DNA of 13,300 nt from Thermoplasmata archaeon (GCA_021835185.1 JAKBQO010000027.1:1-13300); one strand, 5' to 3'. Numbered from the stretch's first letter, positions 7,474 through 13,300 are shown. Notes: a model not told the origin generated them from the sequence alone. A program made the numbers and translations.

Positions 7474-8630
7474 ATATTAAAGAATTCAAACCGTATATAT
7501 TCTCAGGAAACATAGTAGATTCAGTATCGCCTCCATTCGACACAATAACAATTGAACAGGAAAAAAAGCTCCGGGCTGCAAAGTATAACATTACAGCATT
7601 AAGCCTTCCGGAGTATGGAAATTCCAGTTTAACACCGGAAAAACTCATCAAAAAATGGATTGGCGATAATGTTATCTACCCTTACGGGAAAGATATTATA
7701 ATAATATTGAAACAGGTATTTTACATTAATAAGGAAATTATTACAAGGTACGGCATCATATCGCTTGCGGAAATAGATAGTAGCCTGAAAGCACATGAAA
7801 GTACATTTGAAAAACAGGTTCTGGAAAGAAAAAATGTAATGATCTCACTGAACGGGGAGCCGGAGCCAATTTTCATTGTTGTGCCAGATAATGGGTTTGA
7901 TAAAATGGTCAGGAGATTTGCCAGCAACCTTGAGGAAAAATTCAAATTTGAGGAGCCGAGTGGAGTGGAAAATTATGTTTATTTTCTGGAAGACCAGGAA
8001 AAAATAGAAAAACTGAAAGATTCCATAAAGAATGACCAGGGGATAGTTGCGGATGGGCACCACCGTACACAGGCAATAAAGGATTTAAAAAAGGAAACAG
8101 GAGACAGTTTCTGGAATTATGCCATGGCATATATAACTTCAATATATGACAATGGATTAATGATTGGTGGAGTAGACAGGCTTGTCTACAGGACCAACTT
8201 TGAGGAGAATATCCCTAAAATAGAAAATTTATTTGACGTAACTGTTGAACGTACAATAGTGGAAGATAATAATATTCGTGTTTATAGCAGGGGGCTTTTC
8301 TATAAGCTTGTACCTAAAAAATATGCAATTGACCAGGTAATGGATAGCAAGTATGAAGTATCCACTGAAATAGTAAATAAGATATTATTCGGGGAAGTGC
8401 TGGGAATTAACAAAAGTAACATGCAAACAAAAATAGGGTATATATATAATACCACAGATGCCATAAATGCGGTGGATATGCATGAATGCGACTTTGCCAT
8501 TATAATACCGCCATGGCAGAAGGATGTTTTCCTGAAAATGGCTCTGGATGGCGTAATATTCCCGCAGAAATCAACATATTTTTATCCAAAAATCCCATCA
8601 GGAATTGCTATTTACCTCAAGCCATCGTAG
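7470..8630 (+). CDS. DUF1015 family protein
   Basis: A 386-residue cytosolic protein. Family hallmarks are an N-terminal SPPFDTIT (compare apPyDvi), KAHESTF around residue 109, the strongly conserved VADGHHRTQA (193-202), and the C-terminal PQKSTYFYPKIPSG. The ADGHHR motif resembles that of ParB-like/SerK-type proteins, which hints at a nucleotide- or phosphate-handling active site, but no reaction is established for DUF1015 as far as I know. The start overlaps the nfo stop as ATGA, showing translational coupling. The last codons and the TAG stop lie inside the following tRNA-Thr gene (10-nt overlap). The C-terminus looks complete for the family, so it is not a truncated gene. Confidence 0.87.
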   Translation: MNIKEFKPYIFSGNIVDSVSPPFDTITIEQEKKLRAAKYNITALSLPEYGNSSLTPEKLIKKWIGDNVIYPYGKDIIIILKQVFYINKEIITRYGIISLAEIDSSLKAHESTFEKQVLERKNVMISLNGEPEPIFIVVPDNGFDKMVRRFASNLEEKFKFEEPSGVENYVYFLEDQEKIEKLKDSIKNDQGIVADGHHRTQAIKDLKKETGDSFWNYAMAYITSIYDNGLMIGGVDRLVYRTNFEENIPKIENLFDVTVERTIVEDNNIRVYSRGLFYKLVPKKYAIDQVMDSKYEVSTEIVNKILFGEVLGINKSNMQTKIGYIYNTTDAINAVDMHECDFAIIIPPWQKDVFLKMALDGVIFPQKSTYFYPKIPSGIAIYLKPS

Positions 8631-8693
8631 CTCAGCAGGAAGAGTGGCTGATTCGTAATCAGCAGGTCGCGAGTTCAAATCTCGCCGGTGGCT
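8621..8693 (+). tRNA. tRNA-Thr (anticodon CGU)
   Basis: A complete cloverleaf of 73 nt. The acceptor stem GCCATCG (8621-8627) pairs with CGGTGGC (8686-8692), with one G-U. The D arm is GCTC/GAGT (8630-8633 and 8642-8645). The anticodon stem is GCTGA/TCAGC, with loop TTCGTAA and anticodon CGT at 8654-8656, which reads ACG (Thr). The variable region is AGGTC. The T arm is GCGAG-TTCAAAT-CTCGC. The discriminator is T at 8693 (U73), and CCA is not encoded. There is no intron. Any promoter of its own would lie inside the DUF1015 coding region (AT-rich around 8577-8593). Confidence 0.96.
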
Positions 8694-8830
8694 TACCACT
8701 AAAAGGTTAAATCCTTCTGTATCCATAGGATAGTAATGGCAATATATGGAGTAGAACGAGATACAAAATCAGAGCGTGTAAGATTAACACAGAAGCCAGG
8801 GATGGTGAGAAATAAAAACGAATAATAAAG
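8694..8830. other. Short spacer after tRNA-Thr with small hairpins
   Basis: This stretch holds a small hairpin AAGG-6 nt-CCTT (8703-8716) and a perfect dyad TATCC-ATA-GGATA (8720-8732), plausible processing or termination elements behind the tRNA. A 29-codon plus-strand frame (8736-8825, beginning MAIYGVERD) exists, but nothing supports it as a gene. No direct repeat of the tRNA 3' end was found nearby, so an attachment site is not shown. Confidence 0.35.
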
Positions 8831-9105
8831 CTAATTAGGTGTTTCCTTTATAAGCATTTTAAAGAGCTTGTCAATGGAAAATCCAAGGAAAATAGCAGAT
8901 AATATAAAAATAATAATAGAATACCACAGACCAAGTATAGCGGTTATAATAGATAGCACAAAAAGAAAAAATTAAGGATAAAATAATTATGATATGCTGT
9001 TAGCCTTACTTTACGTGTATCATTATTCAAAAATATACATGAAATTATGAAGTATATTGTTAATATTAATGCTGATGATTCGGCAAGAGCGGAATAGTAA
9101 ATCAT
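8831..9105 (-). pseudogene. Small three-helix membrane protein, needs a -1 frameshift
   Basis: From ATG at 9105 (ATGA overlap with the upstream 54-codon gene) the frame reads MIYYSALAESSALILTIY..., one membrane helix, a basic loop (NNDTRKVRL) and the beginning of a second helix, then stops at 8944-8946 after 53 residues. In the -1 frame the protein continues without a gap as LFVLSIITAILGLWYSII... and ends with FKMLIKETPN at the TAG 8831-8833. Joined at the T-rich stretch (8960-8971), the product is 91 residues with three helices (about 10-26, 41-60 and 62-78). The junction contains TTTTTTC, in frame as T-TTT-TTC, a classic -1 slippery heptamer; a lost T in the run is an equally simple explanation. 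No family recognised. Confidence 0.5.
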
Positions 9106-9266
9106 GCTATTTTCAGGATTTCATATATTGCTTTTCTAACGCCTGGATCCATGTTCATTTTTTCTATTTTTTCTTTATCCTTATCGGTAATACCATACTG
9201 TTTTATTATTGCATAAGCCAAGCTGTAATCAACATAAAACATTTCCTTGAATTTTAAAGAAATCAT
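9102..9266 (-). CDS. Small protein of unknown function (54 residues)
   Basis: The frame begins MISLKFKEMFYVDYSLAYAI, continues with a highly charged middle (TDKDKEKIEK) and ends RKAIYEILKIA. It is predicted to be soluble and helical. Two things support it as a real gene: a consensus archaeal TATA box (CTTATATACAA, 9284-9294) centred about 23 nt before the ATG, and an ATGA overlap with the next minus-strand ORF. There is no Shine-Dalgarno, consistent with a leaderless mRNA. I do not recognise a family. Confidence 0.5.
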   Translation of the reverse strand: MISLKFKEMFYVDYSLAYAIIKQYGITDKDKEKIEKMNMDPGVRKAIYEILKIA

Positions 9267-9283
9267 AAAAATATATCCAATTA

Positions 9284-9294
9284 TTGTATATAAG
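9284..9294 (-). promoter_or_regulatory. TATA box of the 54-residue gene
   Basis: The minus strand reads CTTATATACAA, close to the archaeal consensus, with the usual leaderless spacing to the ATG at 9266. Confidence 0.5.
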
Positions 9295-9693
9295 CGTATA
9301 TGGACTTTTGGAGACGAATTTTTTAAGGCTCTATTCAGATAGATTATATTGGAAAAAAGCCAGTGCCATGCAGAAATAAAATAATCGTAAATCTCCTGGA
9401 AAAAATTTTACAAGATCAGAACCTGCTAAAGAAATTTAAGGATAAAAATTGTGAGAAAAATTAATTATATTTATATGCGCATATACGATATATTTTTATG
9501 ATGCCAAAACCATAGAGTTTTCCCTATATAATATCGAAGTATTTTGTTGAAAAACAATTTAGCTCTGGGACAAGTAAATAAATTAGTTGATCCAAACAGG
9601 CGCTCGAGGGATAACTTTTGATCTACTGTAAAGAGTTGAGCCTTCCCGCTTACTGTAATAATATAGATAAAGAGCTAATAAATGAATAAGGTA
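9295..9693. other. Gene-poor stretch with palindrome and decayed-looking frames
   Basis: No convincing gene was found in about 400 bp. It contains a perfect 14-bp palindrome TATATGCGCATATA (9472-9485). A repeated TACTGTAA occurs at 9624-9631 and 9651-9658, flanking a comparatively GC-rich patch. There are also short plus-strand frames that look protein-like: 9363-9464 with a GTG start, including NLLEKILQDQNLLKKF, and one ending near 9623 with GQVNKLVDPNRRSRDNF. These may be remnants of lost genes; I cannot assign them. Confidence 0.35.
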
Positions 9694-9930
9694 TTAGGGT
9701 TTATTCCTATTACGCATATTTTTCTTTATACGGTATTCCGCAAAGAAAAACGCGCATATTCCCAATACCGTTGCATTTATACCGGTAATTATCATGTATT
9801 TAAATGGTAATTTGCCAGTATATATCATAAAAATTGTCAAGAAATTCGCAAATGCATCGGTAAGTAGAATATAGCCAATAATTCTAAGTTTTAATGGAAA
9901 ATTTTTAAAAGTTTCTATATGTATATTCAT
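9694..9930 (-). CDS. Small basic two-helix membrane protein (candidate immunity protein)
   Basis: A 78-residue protein with two predicted membrane helices (about 16-38 and 43-64), a short loop TGKLPFK, and a strongly basic tail (RIKKNMRNRNKP). It starts 9 nt after the stop of the secreted-protein gene, and its Shine-Dalgarno GAGG overlaps that stop (TGAGGC, about 8 nt before the ATG), so the two are almost certainly translated from one mRNA. Small basic membrane proteins downstream of a secreted toxin gene are often immunity proteins; here that role is inference from layout alone. No family recognised. Confidence 0.65.
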   Translation of the reverse strand: MNIHIETFKNFPLKLRIIGYILLTDAFANFLTIFMIYTGKLPFKYMIITGINATVLGICAFFFAEYRIKKNMRNRNKP

Positions 9931-9939
9931 ATTTTTGCC

Positions 9940-10671
9940 TCAGAAACCCCATGGAACCGGGTTACAACCAAATTCTGGAGAACCAAACCATGTTGTCCCA
10001 ATATAACCTCCATTACCGCACTCATATGCAAGAATGCCTATTGCTACACTCCCTACCCCCATAATTGCAGCTGCGACAGCTGGTATAGCAGCTAATGGAA
10101 TACCCACTATTGTTCCTGTGGTAAAAAATGCAATTACGCCTGCCACGGTCGCTCCACTACCTAATGCTATGGATAGCAACTCGAGTTCAGAAGGCGAAAA
10201 ACTTGCCGCCCAACCAAAGAGTCCTGTACTGTACTTTGCGTCTCCCGGTGTATAAGTAGCAGCTATACTTGCCTGTGTATGGTTAGCCATATTGCTGGTA
10301 TTTACTGCACCTGTCATATTGCTTTCATTAACATTGTGGGAATAAAATGAGAAATTTCCATCGTTAAATGCTATGATATTAACTCTTCCTGCCTGAATAT
10401 TGTTCTGATAAATAACCCATGATGATAATGAACCGTTTATGAAAGTTGAGATCATAAATCCGTCCTGCAATTTTACCATATTTATTGTTATATTGGGGTG
10501 ATTTAAAAGAAAATGTGGAGTAGCCTGATTATTCAATTGACATGCTGTAACCTGCTGTGGTATTGCTGTATTGATTTGTGCTGTATTCGTATTGTCTGCT
10601 ACAGGAACAAAGACCATCATTATAAATATCGCTGCCATTACTACACCTATTATAACCTTCTTTTTATTCAT
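9940..10671 (-). CDS. Secreted sequon-rich protein with hydrophobic C-terminus (bacteriocin-like architecture)
   Basis: A 243-residue exported protein of unknown function. Residues 1-25 form a Sec-type signal (MNKKK, then a hydrophobic core ending near VPVADNTNTA). The outer part (about 30-155) holds seven N-x-S/T sites (Asn60, 79, 106, 115, 118, 124, 130), consistent with a glycosylated cell-surface or secreted protein of an archaeon. The C-terminal third is a Gly/Ala/Ile-rich pair of helices (about 163-186 and 188-216) followed by a glycine- and aromatic-rich tail with Cys218 and Cys236 that could form a disulfide, ending PVPWGF. Signal, precursor region and hydrophobic Gly-rich C-terminus recall archaeal antimicrobial proteins (sulfolobicins, halocin precursors), but no specific homology was recognised; a surface or envelope protein is the alternative. 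Confidence 0.72.
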   Translation of the reverse strand: MNKKKVIIGVVMAAIFIMMVFVPVADNTNTAQINTAIPQQVTACQLNNQATPHFLLNHPNITINMVKLQDGFMISTFINGSLSSWVIYQNNIQAGRVNIIAFNDGNFSFYSHNVNESNMTGAVNTSNMANHTQASIAATYTPGDAKYSTGLFGWAASFSPSELELLSIALGSGATVAGVIAFFTTGTIVGIPLAAIPAVAAAIMGVGSVAIGILAYECGNGGYIGTTWFGSPEFGCNPVPWGF

Positions 10672-10933
10672 AGTAGTATTAACACATGAATATATATATA
10701 TATCGGTAATTATATAAGTAAATAATTTATAGATAAAGCAATTCTATTGCAGTTAAAGAAACATACCATCTCAGATATACAGAATTATTAATAACTATAA
10801 ACTTCCTGCTGAAATAATGATTGAGAATTAACATGCAGAGATTTTACTCATACACAGCTGATTCATATTTGTGTTGCCTGACTTTTCCATTTAACCTGGT
10901 ACTTTGTAGCTAGCTGCCGCTAAAATAGTTCCA
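10672..10933. promoter_or_regulatory. Promoter of the secreted-protein gene and upstream spacer
   Basis: A run of alternating TA (10691-10703) is centred about 26 nt before the ATG at 10671, and a second TATA-like element (CTTATATAATT on the minus strand) lies at about 10707-10717. A dyad GCAAT-TCT-ATTGC (10738-10750) just upstream could be a regulator site. The rest, 10751-10933, holds only very short frames and the palindrome AGCTAGCT (10908-10915); no gene seen. Confidence 0.4.
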
Positions 10934-11146
10934 TCATATAAATTCTTTAACAAATATTATTTTATCCTTATTGAAAACTATTGCAATTTCATAGCTCCTG
11001 TCAATGTCATTGAAACTTGTGTGGGAAGTCCAGTTTCCTGTATATTTATCAAATTTCATTTCCCTTATCCTTATGTTTTCAACGCCCTCATAATTATGAT
11101 ATATGTATTCCCTGATAAATGCGGCGGCTGTATTGCGGTCTTCCAT
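10934..11146 (-). CDS. Small alpha/beta protein of unknown function (70 residues)
   Basis: The frame is open from 11257, but the ATG at 11146 is preferred: a TATA box (GTATTTTATATT, 11165-11176) is centred about 24 nt upstream, and the upstream extension is low-complexity Tyr/Phe/Ile sequence that lies in the promoter region. The protein begins MEDRNTAAAFIREYIYHNYE, a helix, followed by beta-rich stretches (VENIRIREMKF, SYEIAIVFN, KIIFVKEFI) and a GNWTSH turn. The order helix-strand-strand-strand resembles that of the divergent 82-residue neighbour, with ENIRI against ENVEI and a Trp at nearly the same place, so the two may be distant paralogues. No family recognised. Confidence 0.6.
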   Translation of the reverse strand: MEDRNTAAAFIREYIYHNYEGVENIRIREMKFDKYTGNWTSHTSFNDIDRSYEIAIVFNKDKIIFVKEFI

Positions 11147-11164
11147 TGGAATGGATATATAAAA

Positions 11165-11220
11165 AATATAAAATACTTGCTTATATTGTTGCTTAAAAAT
11201 TGAAAAACCCTTATAATAAT
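11165..11220. promoter_or_regulatory. Divergent promoters of the two small alpha/beta genes
   Basis: A minus-strand TATA element at 11165-11176 serves the gene starting at 11146, and a plus-strand element CCTTATAATAAT at 11209-11220 serves the gene starting at 11238. Each is centred about 24 nt from its ATG, so both mRNAs should be leaderless. The roughly 90-bp spacer could allow joint control by one factor. Confidence 0.45.
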
Positions 11221-11237
11221 AGAATGCATTATTGATT

Positions 11238-11486
11238 ATGGAGTTTAAATTAACCATAGATCGTATGGAAGATTTAAAGAGTACTATAGTCGAACAGATA
11301 ACAAAAATGGAGAATATTCCAGCTGAAAATGTTGAAATTTTAGATGTATTTTATTATTCCGGGCTAAAGAAATGGGCTGTCAGTGTGGCTTTCAATGTGA
11401 ATGGAAAGCATTATGTGGCGAGCATGGATATACTGGAGAATGGGCTGGTGGCCAGATACCAGCAGAGGGAGAAAAATGAAAACTGA
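11238..11486 (+). CDS. Small alpha/beta protein of unknown function (82 residues)
   Basis: It starts at ATG 11238, chosen by the TATA spacing. The N-terminal helix (MEDLKSTIVEQITKMENI) is followed by three predicted strands (NVEILDVFYY, KWAVSVAFNV, HYVASMDIL) and a basic tail RYQQREKNEN. The pattern of one helix packed on a small antiparallel sheet is like PepSY/cystatin-type folds, but that is only a shape guess. It overlaps the HxlR regulator gene by 11 nt and its 3' end supplies that gene's Shine-Dalgarno, so the two are co-translated. It may be the partner or target of the regulator. No family recognised. Confidence 0.7.
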   Translation: MEFKLTIDRMEDLKSTIVEQITKMENIPAENVEILDVFYYSGLKKWAVSVAFNVNGKHYVASMDILENGLVARYQQREKNEN

Positions 11487-11784
11487 TGATTGCCCGCTGA
11501 GCATTGCTTTAAGGCCGCTCAGGGGAAAATGGGAGCCCCTTATAATAAAATATTTATCAATTAACGGGAGTTCAGGATATAGCGAAATATCAAATTCTAT
11601 GGAAAATATTACGCCAAAGGCATTGACTGAGGCATTAGGGAAGCTTTCCACTGAGGGTATAATAGGGAAAAACATTATTTCATCTAAGCCGGTACGTGTG
11701 ATGTATTACCTTACCGATAAGGGGAAGGCAATGATAGACCCGCTTGATACTATTGAATCCCTCAATAAGAATAGGAAAAACTAA
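11476..11784 (+). CDS. HxlR-family transcriptional regulator
   Basis: A 102-residue winged helix-turn-helix protein. The start at 11476 is chosen because of the strong GAGGGAG Shine-Dalgarno 6 nt before it; a longer frame from 11401 would only re-read the preceding gene. The family signature is CPLSIALRPLRGKWEPLIIKYL near the N-terminus, with the conserved Cys6 that in several HxlR proteins senses redox or electrophiles. Next come the recognition helices (YSEISNSMENITPKALTEAL) and the wing ending MYYLTDKGKAM. It probably binds as a dimer to a local promoter; the divergent small-gene promoter is a natural candidate, by inference. A T-rich tract (11791-11799) follows the gene. Confidence 0.88.
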   Translation: MKTDDCPLSIALRPLRGKWEPLIIKYLSINGSSGYSEISNSMENITPKALTEALGKLSTEGIIGKNIISSKPVRVMYYLTDKGKAMIDPLDTIESLNKNRKN

Positions 11785-11803
11785 ATATGCCTTTTTTGTT
11801 TAG
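11781..11803 (+). promoter_or_regulatory. T-rich terminator-like tract and promoter before the membrane gene
   Basis: CTAAATATG (from 11781) overlaps the HxlR stop and is centred about 24 nt before the ATG at 11810, a weak TATA candidate. The following TTTTTTGTTT (about 11793-11802) resembles an archaeal T-tract terminator for the upstream pair. Both readings are tentative and the two functions would overlap. Confidence 0.3.
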
Positions 11804-11809
11804 CTTTAT

Positions 11810-12643
11810 ATGTCAGGTAATTCGTATTATAACGAAAATTCAAGGGAGAGGCTAAATAGCATATCAAGATTGCTTTTGCTCATATCAATTGGATTCTTTA
11901 TAGCTGCTTCCCTGATAAATACAATATATACATTAACTACCCACCATAGTGGTTTGTTTAAAGTTGGTGACATTATTGTTATTATATTCGATATTTTCTA
12001 TGCGGCCATAATACTCAGCATTTATAGTTCAGGCAAGTTTGATATTACGGATAGGTTCATATTTATGTCTCTGATTTTATTTTCATTGATTTTTATTTCT
12101 GAACTTCTATTGTCAATTAGCATAGGGAGCACAATAATTCCAGCTATTCTGGGGTTTGTTTCACTTGCTTTCGGGTATCTATATTATTTCTTTAAGGATG
12201 ACGAATTAATTTCGAGGATAATGATTATAATCGCGGCAATGCTTGCATATATTGGATTGATCGGTTACCCGCTTGCACCATATATTTTTGTATTCGGCAC
12301 ATCCTACCTGAATTCAGCCCTGTGGGCACAGGCTTTTATAGTGATGGAAATTCTTCTCATCCTTGGATTTATCTTCAAACCCTCTGCAATGATATCGGAT
12401 TTTCTTACCAGTTCTGCAAAACCACTCGCAATATTTATCTTTGGCATAGGATTAATTATTACAGGCGCGTCCATGGTTTCTTACAATGTTGTGGCACTCC
12501 CTGCAGCACTTGGCGATTCTATTTCTGGAGTGCTCATAATTGCGGGAATCCTGGCATTAATTACAGGAATATTATTCGTTATCCAGTCTATAATGAAATT
12601 TTATGATTCTGTAATAAAACCAAGAATACATTTTATGAGATAA
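11810..12643 (+). CDS. Eight-helix membrane protein of unknown function
   Basis: A 277-residue integral membrane protein. Hydrophobic segments fall at about residues 19-41, 52-73, 84-105, 106-128, 134-157, 172-191, 205-227 and 238-264, giving eight helices. A short charged cytoplasmic-type N-terminus (SYYNENSRERLNS) precedes them and a basic tail (KPRIHFMR) follows. No transporter or prenyltransferase motif is visible; in particular the Asp-rich motifs of UbiA are missing, which matters because a UbiD gene follows. Gly/Ser-rich helices (GASMVSYNVVALPAALGDSISG) near the end could line a path or bind a ligand. The start follows from the TATA spacing; no Shine-Dalgarno. No family recognised. Confidence 0.75.
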   Translation: MSGNSYYNENSRERLNSISRLLLLISIGFFIAASLINTIYTLTTHHSGLFKVGDIIVIIFDIFYAAIILSIYSSGKFDITDRFIFMSLILFSLIFISELLLSISIGSTIIPAILGFVSLAFGYLYYFFKDDELISRIMIIIAAMLAYIGLIGYPLAPYIFVFGTSYLNSALWAQAFIVMEILLILGFIFKPSAMISDFLTSSAKPLAIFIFGIGLIITGASMVSYNVVALPAALGDSISGVLIIAGILALITGILFVIQSIMKFYDSVIKPRIHFMR

Positions 12644-12644
12644 A

Positions 12645-12657
12645 AATTATATTTAAT
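12645..12657 (+). promoter_or_regulatory. TATA box of the ubiD-like gene
   Basis: AAATTATATTTAA lies just after the stop of the membrane gene and is centred about 23 nt before the ATG at 12674, so the UbiD-like gene has its own leaderless promoter. Confidence 0.45.
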
Positions 12658-12673
12658 CAGGGCATCAGTAACT

Positions 12674-13300
12674 ATGACATTTGATGACCTGAAAGAATTT
12701 ATAAAATATCAGGAAAGTAACGGCGACCTGGTAAGGGTAAACGAAGAAGTCGATCCTGAACTGGAACTTACATATATACTGAGCGAGGAGGAACGCATAG
12801 GCAAGAAGAGAACCATGCTATTCAACAATGTTAAGGGGTCAAAGATGCCCGTAATAGGAAATATATTTTCATCAGATAAGAAAATAGAGGCTATACTGGG
12901 TGATACGCCGTATAATATCGGCCTCAAACTAAAGAATCTGGTGAGAATACCTGATGATACCGAGTCCATGATATCACGCGGGCTTGAAATGCTGAAGGAA
13001 ATGAGTGGAATAAAGCCCAAGGTTTATAACAGGAAAAATTCTGAATTTGAAGTTGTAGAGCCGCATTTATCCGATTATCCAATAACAAAGAACTGGCCGG
13101 GAGATGGTGGCCGCTATATAACAATGCCTGTTGTCATGACCAAAGACCCGGATACAGGAACGAGGAATGTTGGAACTTACAGAATGCAGGTATACGATGA
13201 TGAAACTGTTGGCATGCACTGGCACATACATAAAGGCGGTGCAGAGCATATGGACAAATACAGAAACGAGGGTAAAATAATGGACGTTGCTGTTGCAATA
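12674..13300 (+). CDS. UbiD-family decarboxylase, 5' part of gene
   Basis: The frame is open to the window end (209 codons seen of a family length usually around 400-490). UbiD enzymes (de)carboxylate aromatic or unsaturated acids using prenylated FMN made by UbiX. The N-terminal domain is typical (LKEFIKYQESNGDLVRVNEEVDPELE, then TMLFNNVKGSKMPVIGN). The cofactor-binding region is clear: VMTKDPDTGTRNVGTYRMQ with Asn165 and Arg170, equivalent to prFMN contacts in characterised members, and then GMHWHIHKGGAEH (180-192). The acidic catalytic residues lie beyond the window. The substrate cannot be told; in archaea UbiD-like enzymes occur in menaquinone synthesis and in other pathways. Confidence 0.9.
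   Translation, partial: MTFDDLKEFIKYQESNGDLVRVNEEVDPELELTYILSEEERIGKKRTMLFNNVKGSKMPVIGNIFSSDKKIEAILGDTPYNIGLKLKNLVRIPDDTESMISRGLEMLKEMSGIKPKVYNRKNSEFEVVEPHLSDYPITKNWPGDGGRYITMPVVMTKDPDTGTRNVGTYRMQVYDDETVGMHWHIHKGGAEHMDKYRNEGKIMDVAVAI

Noticed and set aside
9070..9110. TGATGAT as the C box of a C/D small RNA
   Set aside because: No D box (CTGA) or terminal stem at a suitable distance, and it lies antisense to a likely coding frame.
9057..9257. 66-codon plus-strand frame in the gene-poor region
   Set aside because: It is the antisense of the 54-residue gene and membrane ORF, has Phe/Tyr/Cys-rich shadow composition and no promoter.
11147..11257. Longer start (11257) for the 70-residue minus-strand gene
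   Set aside because: The extra 37 residues are low-complexity, overlap the divergent promoters and the start of the next gene, and a well-placed TATA box supports 11146.
11810..12643. UbiA-type prenyltransferase next to the UbiD-like gene
   Set aside because: The helix count is similar, but the Asp-rich substrate and magnesium motifs of UbiA are absent.
1..13300. CRISPR array or insertion sequence
   Set aside because: No regularly spaced repeats, no transposase frame and no terminal inverted repeats with target duplication were seen.

Overview
The window looks like chromosomal DNA of a Thermoplasmatales-type archaeon (the Ferroplasma / Acidiplasma / Cuniculiplasma neighbourhood is my best guess; this is inference). 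The signs are moderate-to-low GC, AUA-rich codon use, a Dpo4-type Y-family polymerase with a C-terminal PCNA-binding tail, an archaeal-style CoaBC, TrmB and HxlR regulators, a tRNA without encoded CCA, and many genes with an archaeal TATA box centred about 23-26 nt before the start codon, which implies leaderless mRNAs.

Left part (1-5668): the 3' part of an acyl-CoA synthetase (+) meets tail to tail with a DHA2-type MFS exporter (-). Next comes a minus-strand group: CoaBC, then the Y-family polymerase, then a DUF309 protein whose Shine-Dalgarno sequence overlaps the polymerase stop codon.

Middle part (5669-8693): a plus-strand operon of a TrmB-family regulator, endonuclease IV (nfo) and a DUF1015 protein. 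The genes overlap (20 nt, then ATGA) and run directly into a tRNA-Thr(CGU). Two features are odd. The nfo frame is complete, with all expected metal ligands, but is cut by one in-frame TAG at codon 94. The DUF1015 stop codon lies inside the tRNA, as tRNA bases 8-10.

Right of the tRNA (8694-11230): a gene-poor accessory-looking stretch. It holds a cryptic minus-strand pair of small genes: a 54-residue ORF joined by ATGA to a three-helix membrane ORF that needs a -1 shift at a U-UUU-UUC site. It also holds a secreted, sequon-rich protein with a glycine/alanine-rich hydrophobic C-terminus and two terminal cysteines, coupled to a small basic two-helix membrane protein. The layout suggests a bacteriocin-like precursor and an immunity protein, but no family was recognised.

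Right end (10934-13300): two small alpha/beta proteins that look distantly related are transcribed divergently. The plus-strand one overlaps an HxlR regulator. An eight-helix membrane protein of unknown function and the 5' part of a UbiD-family decarboxylase follow.
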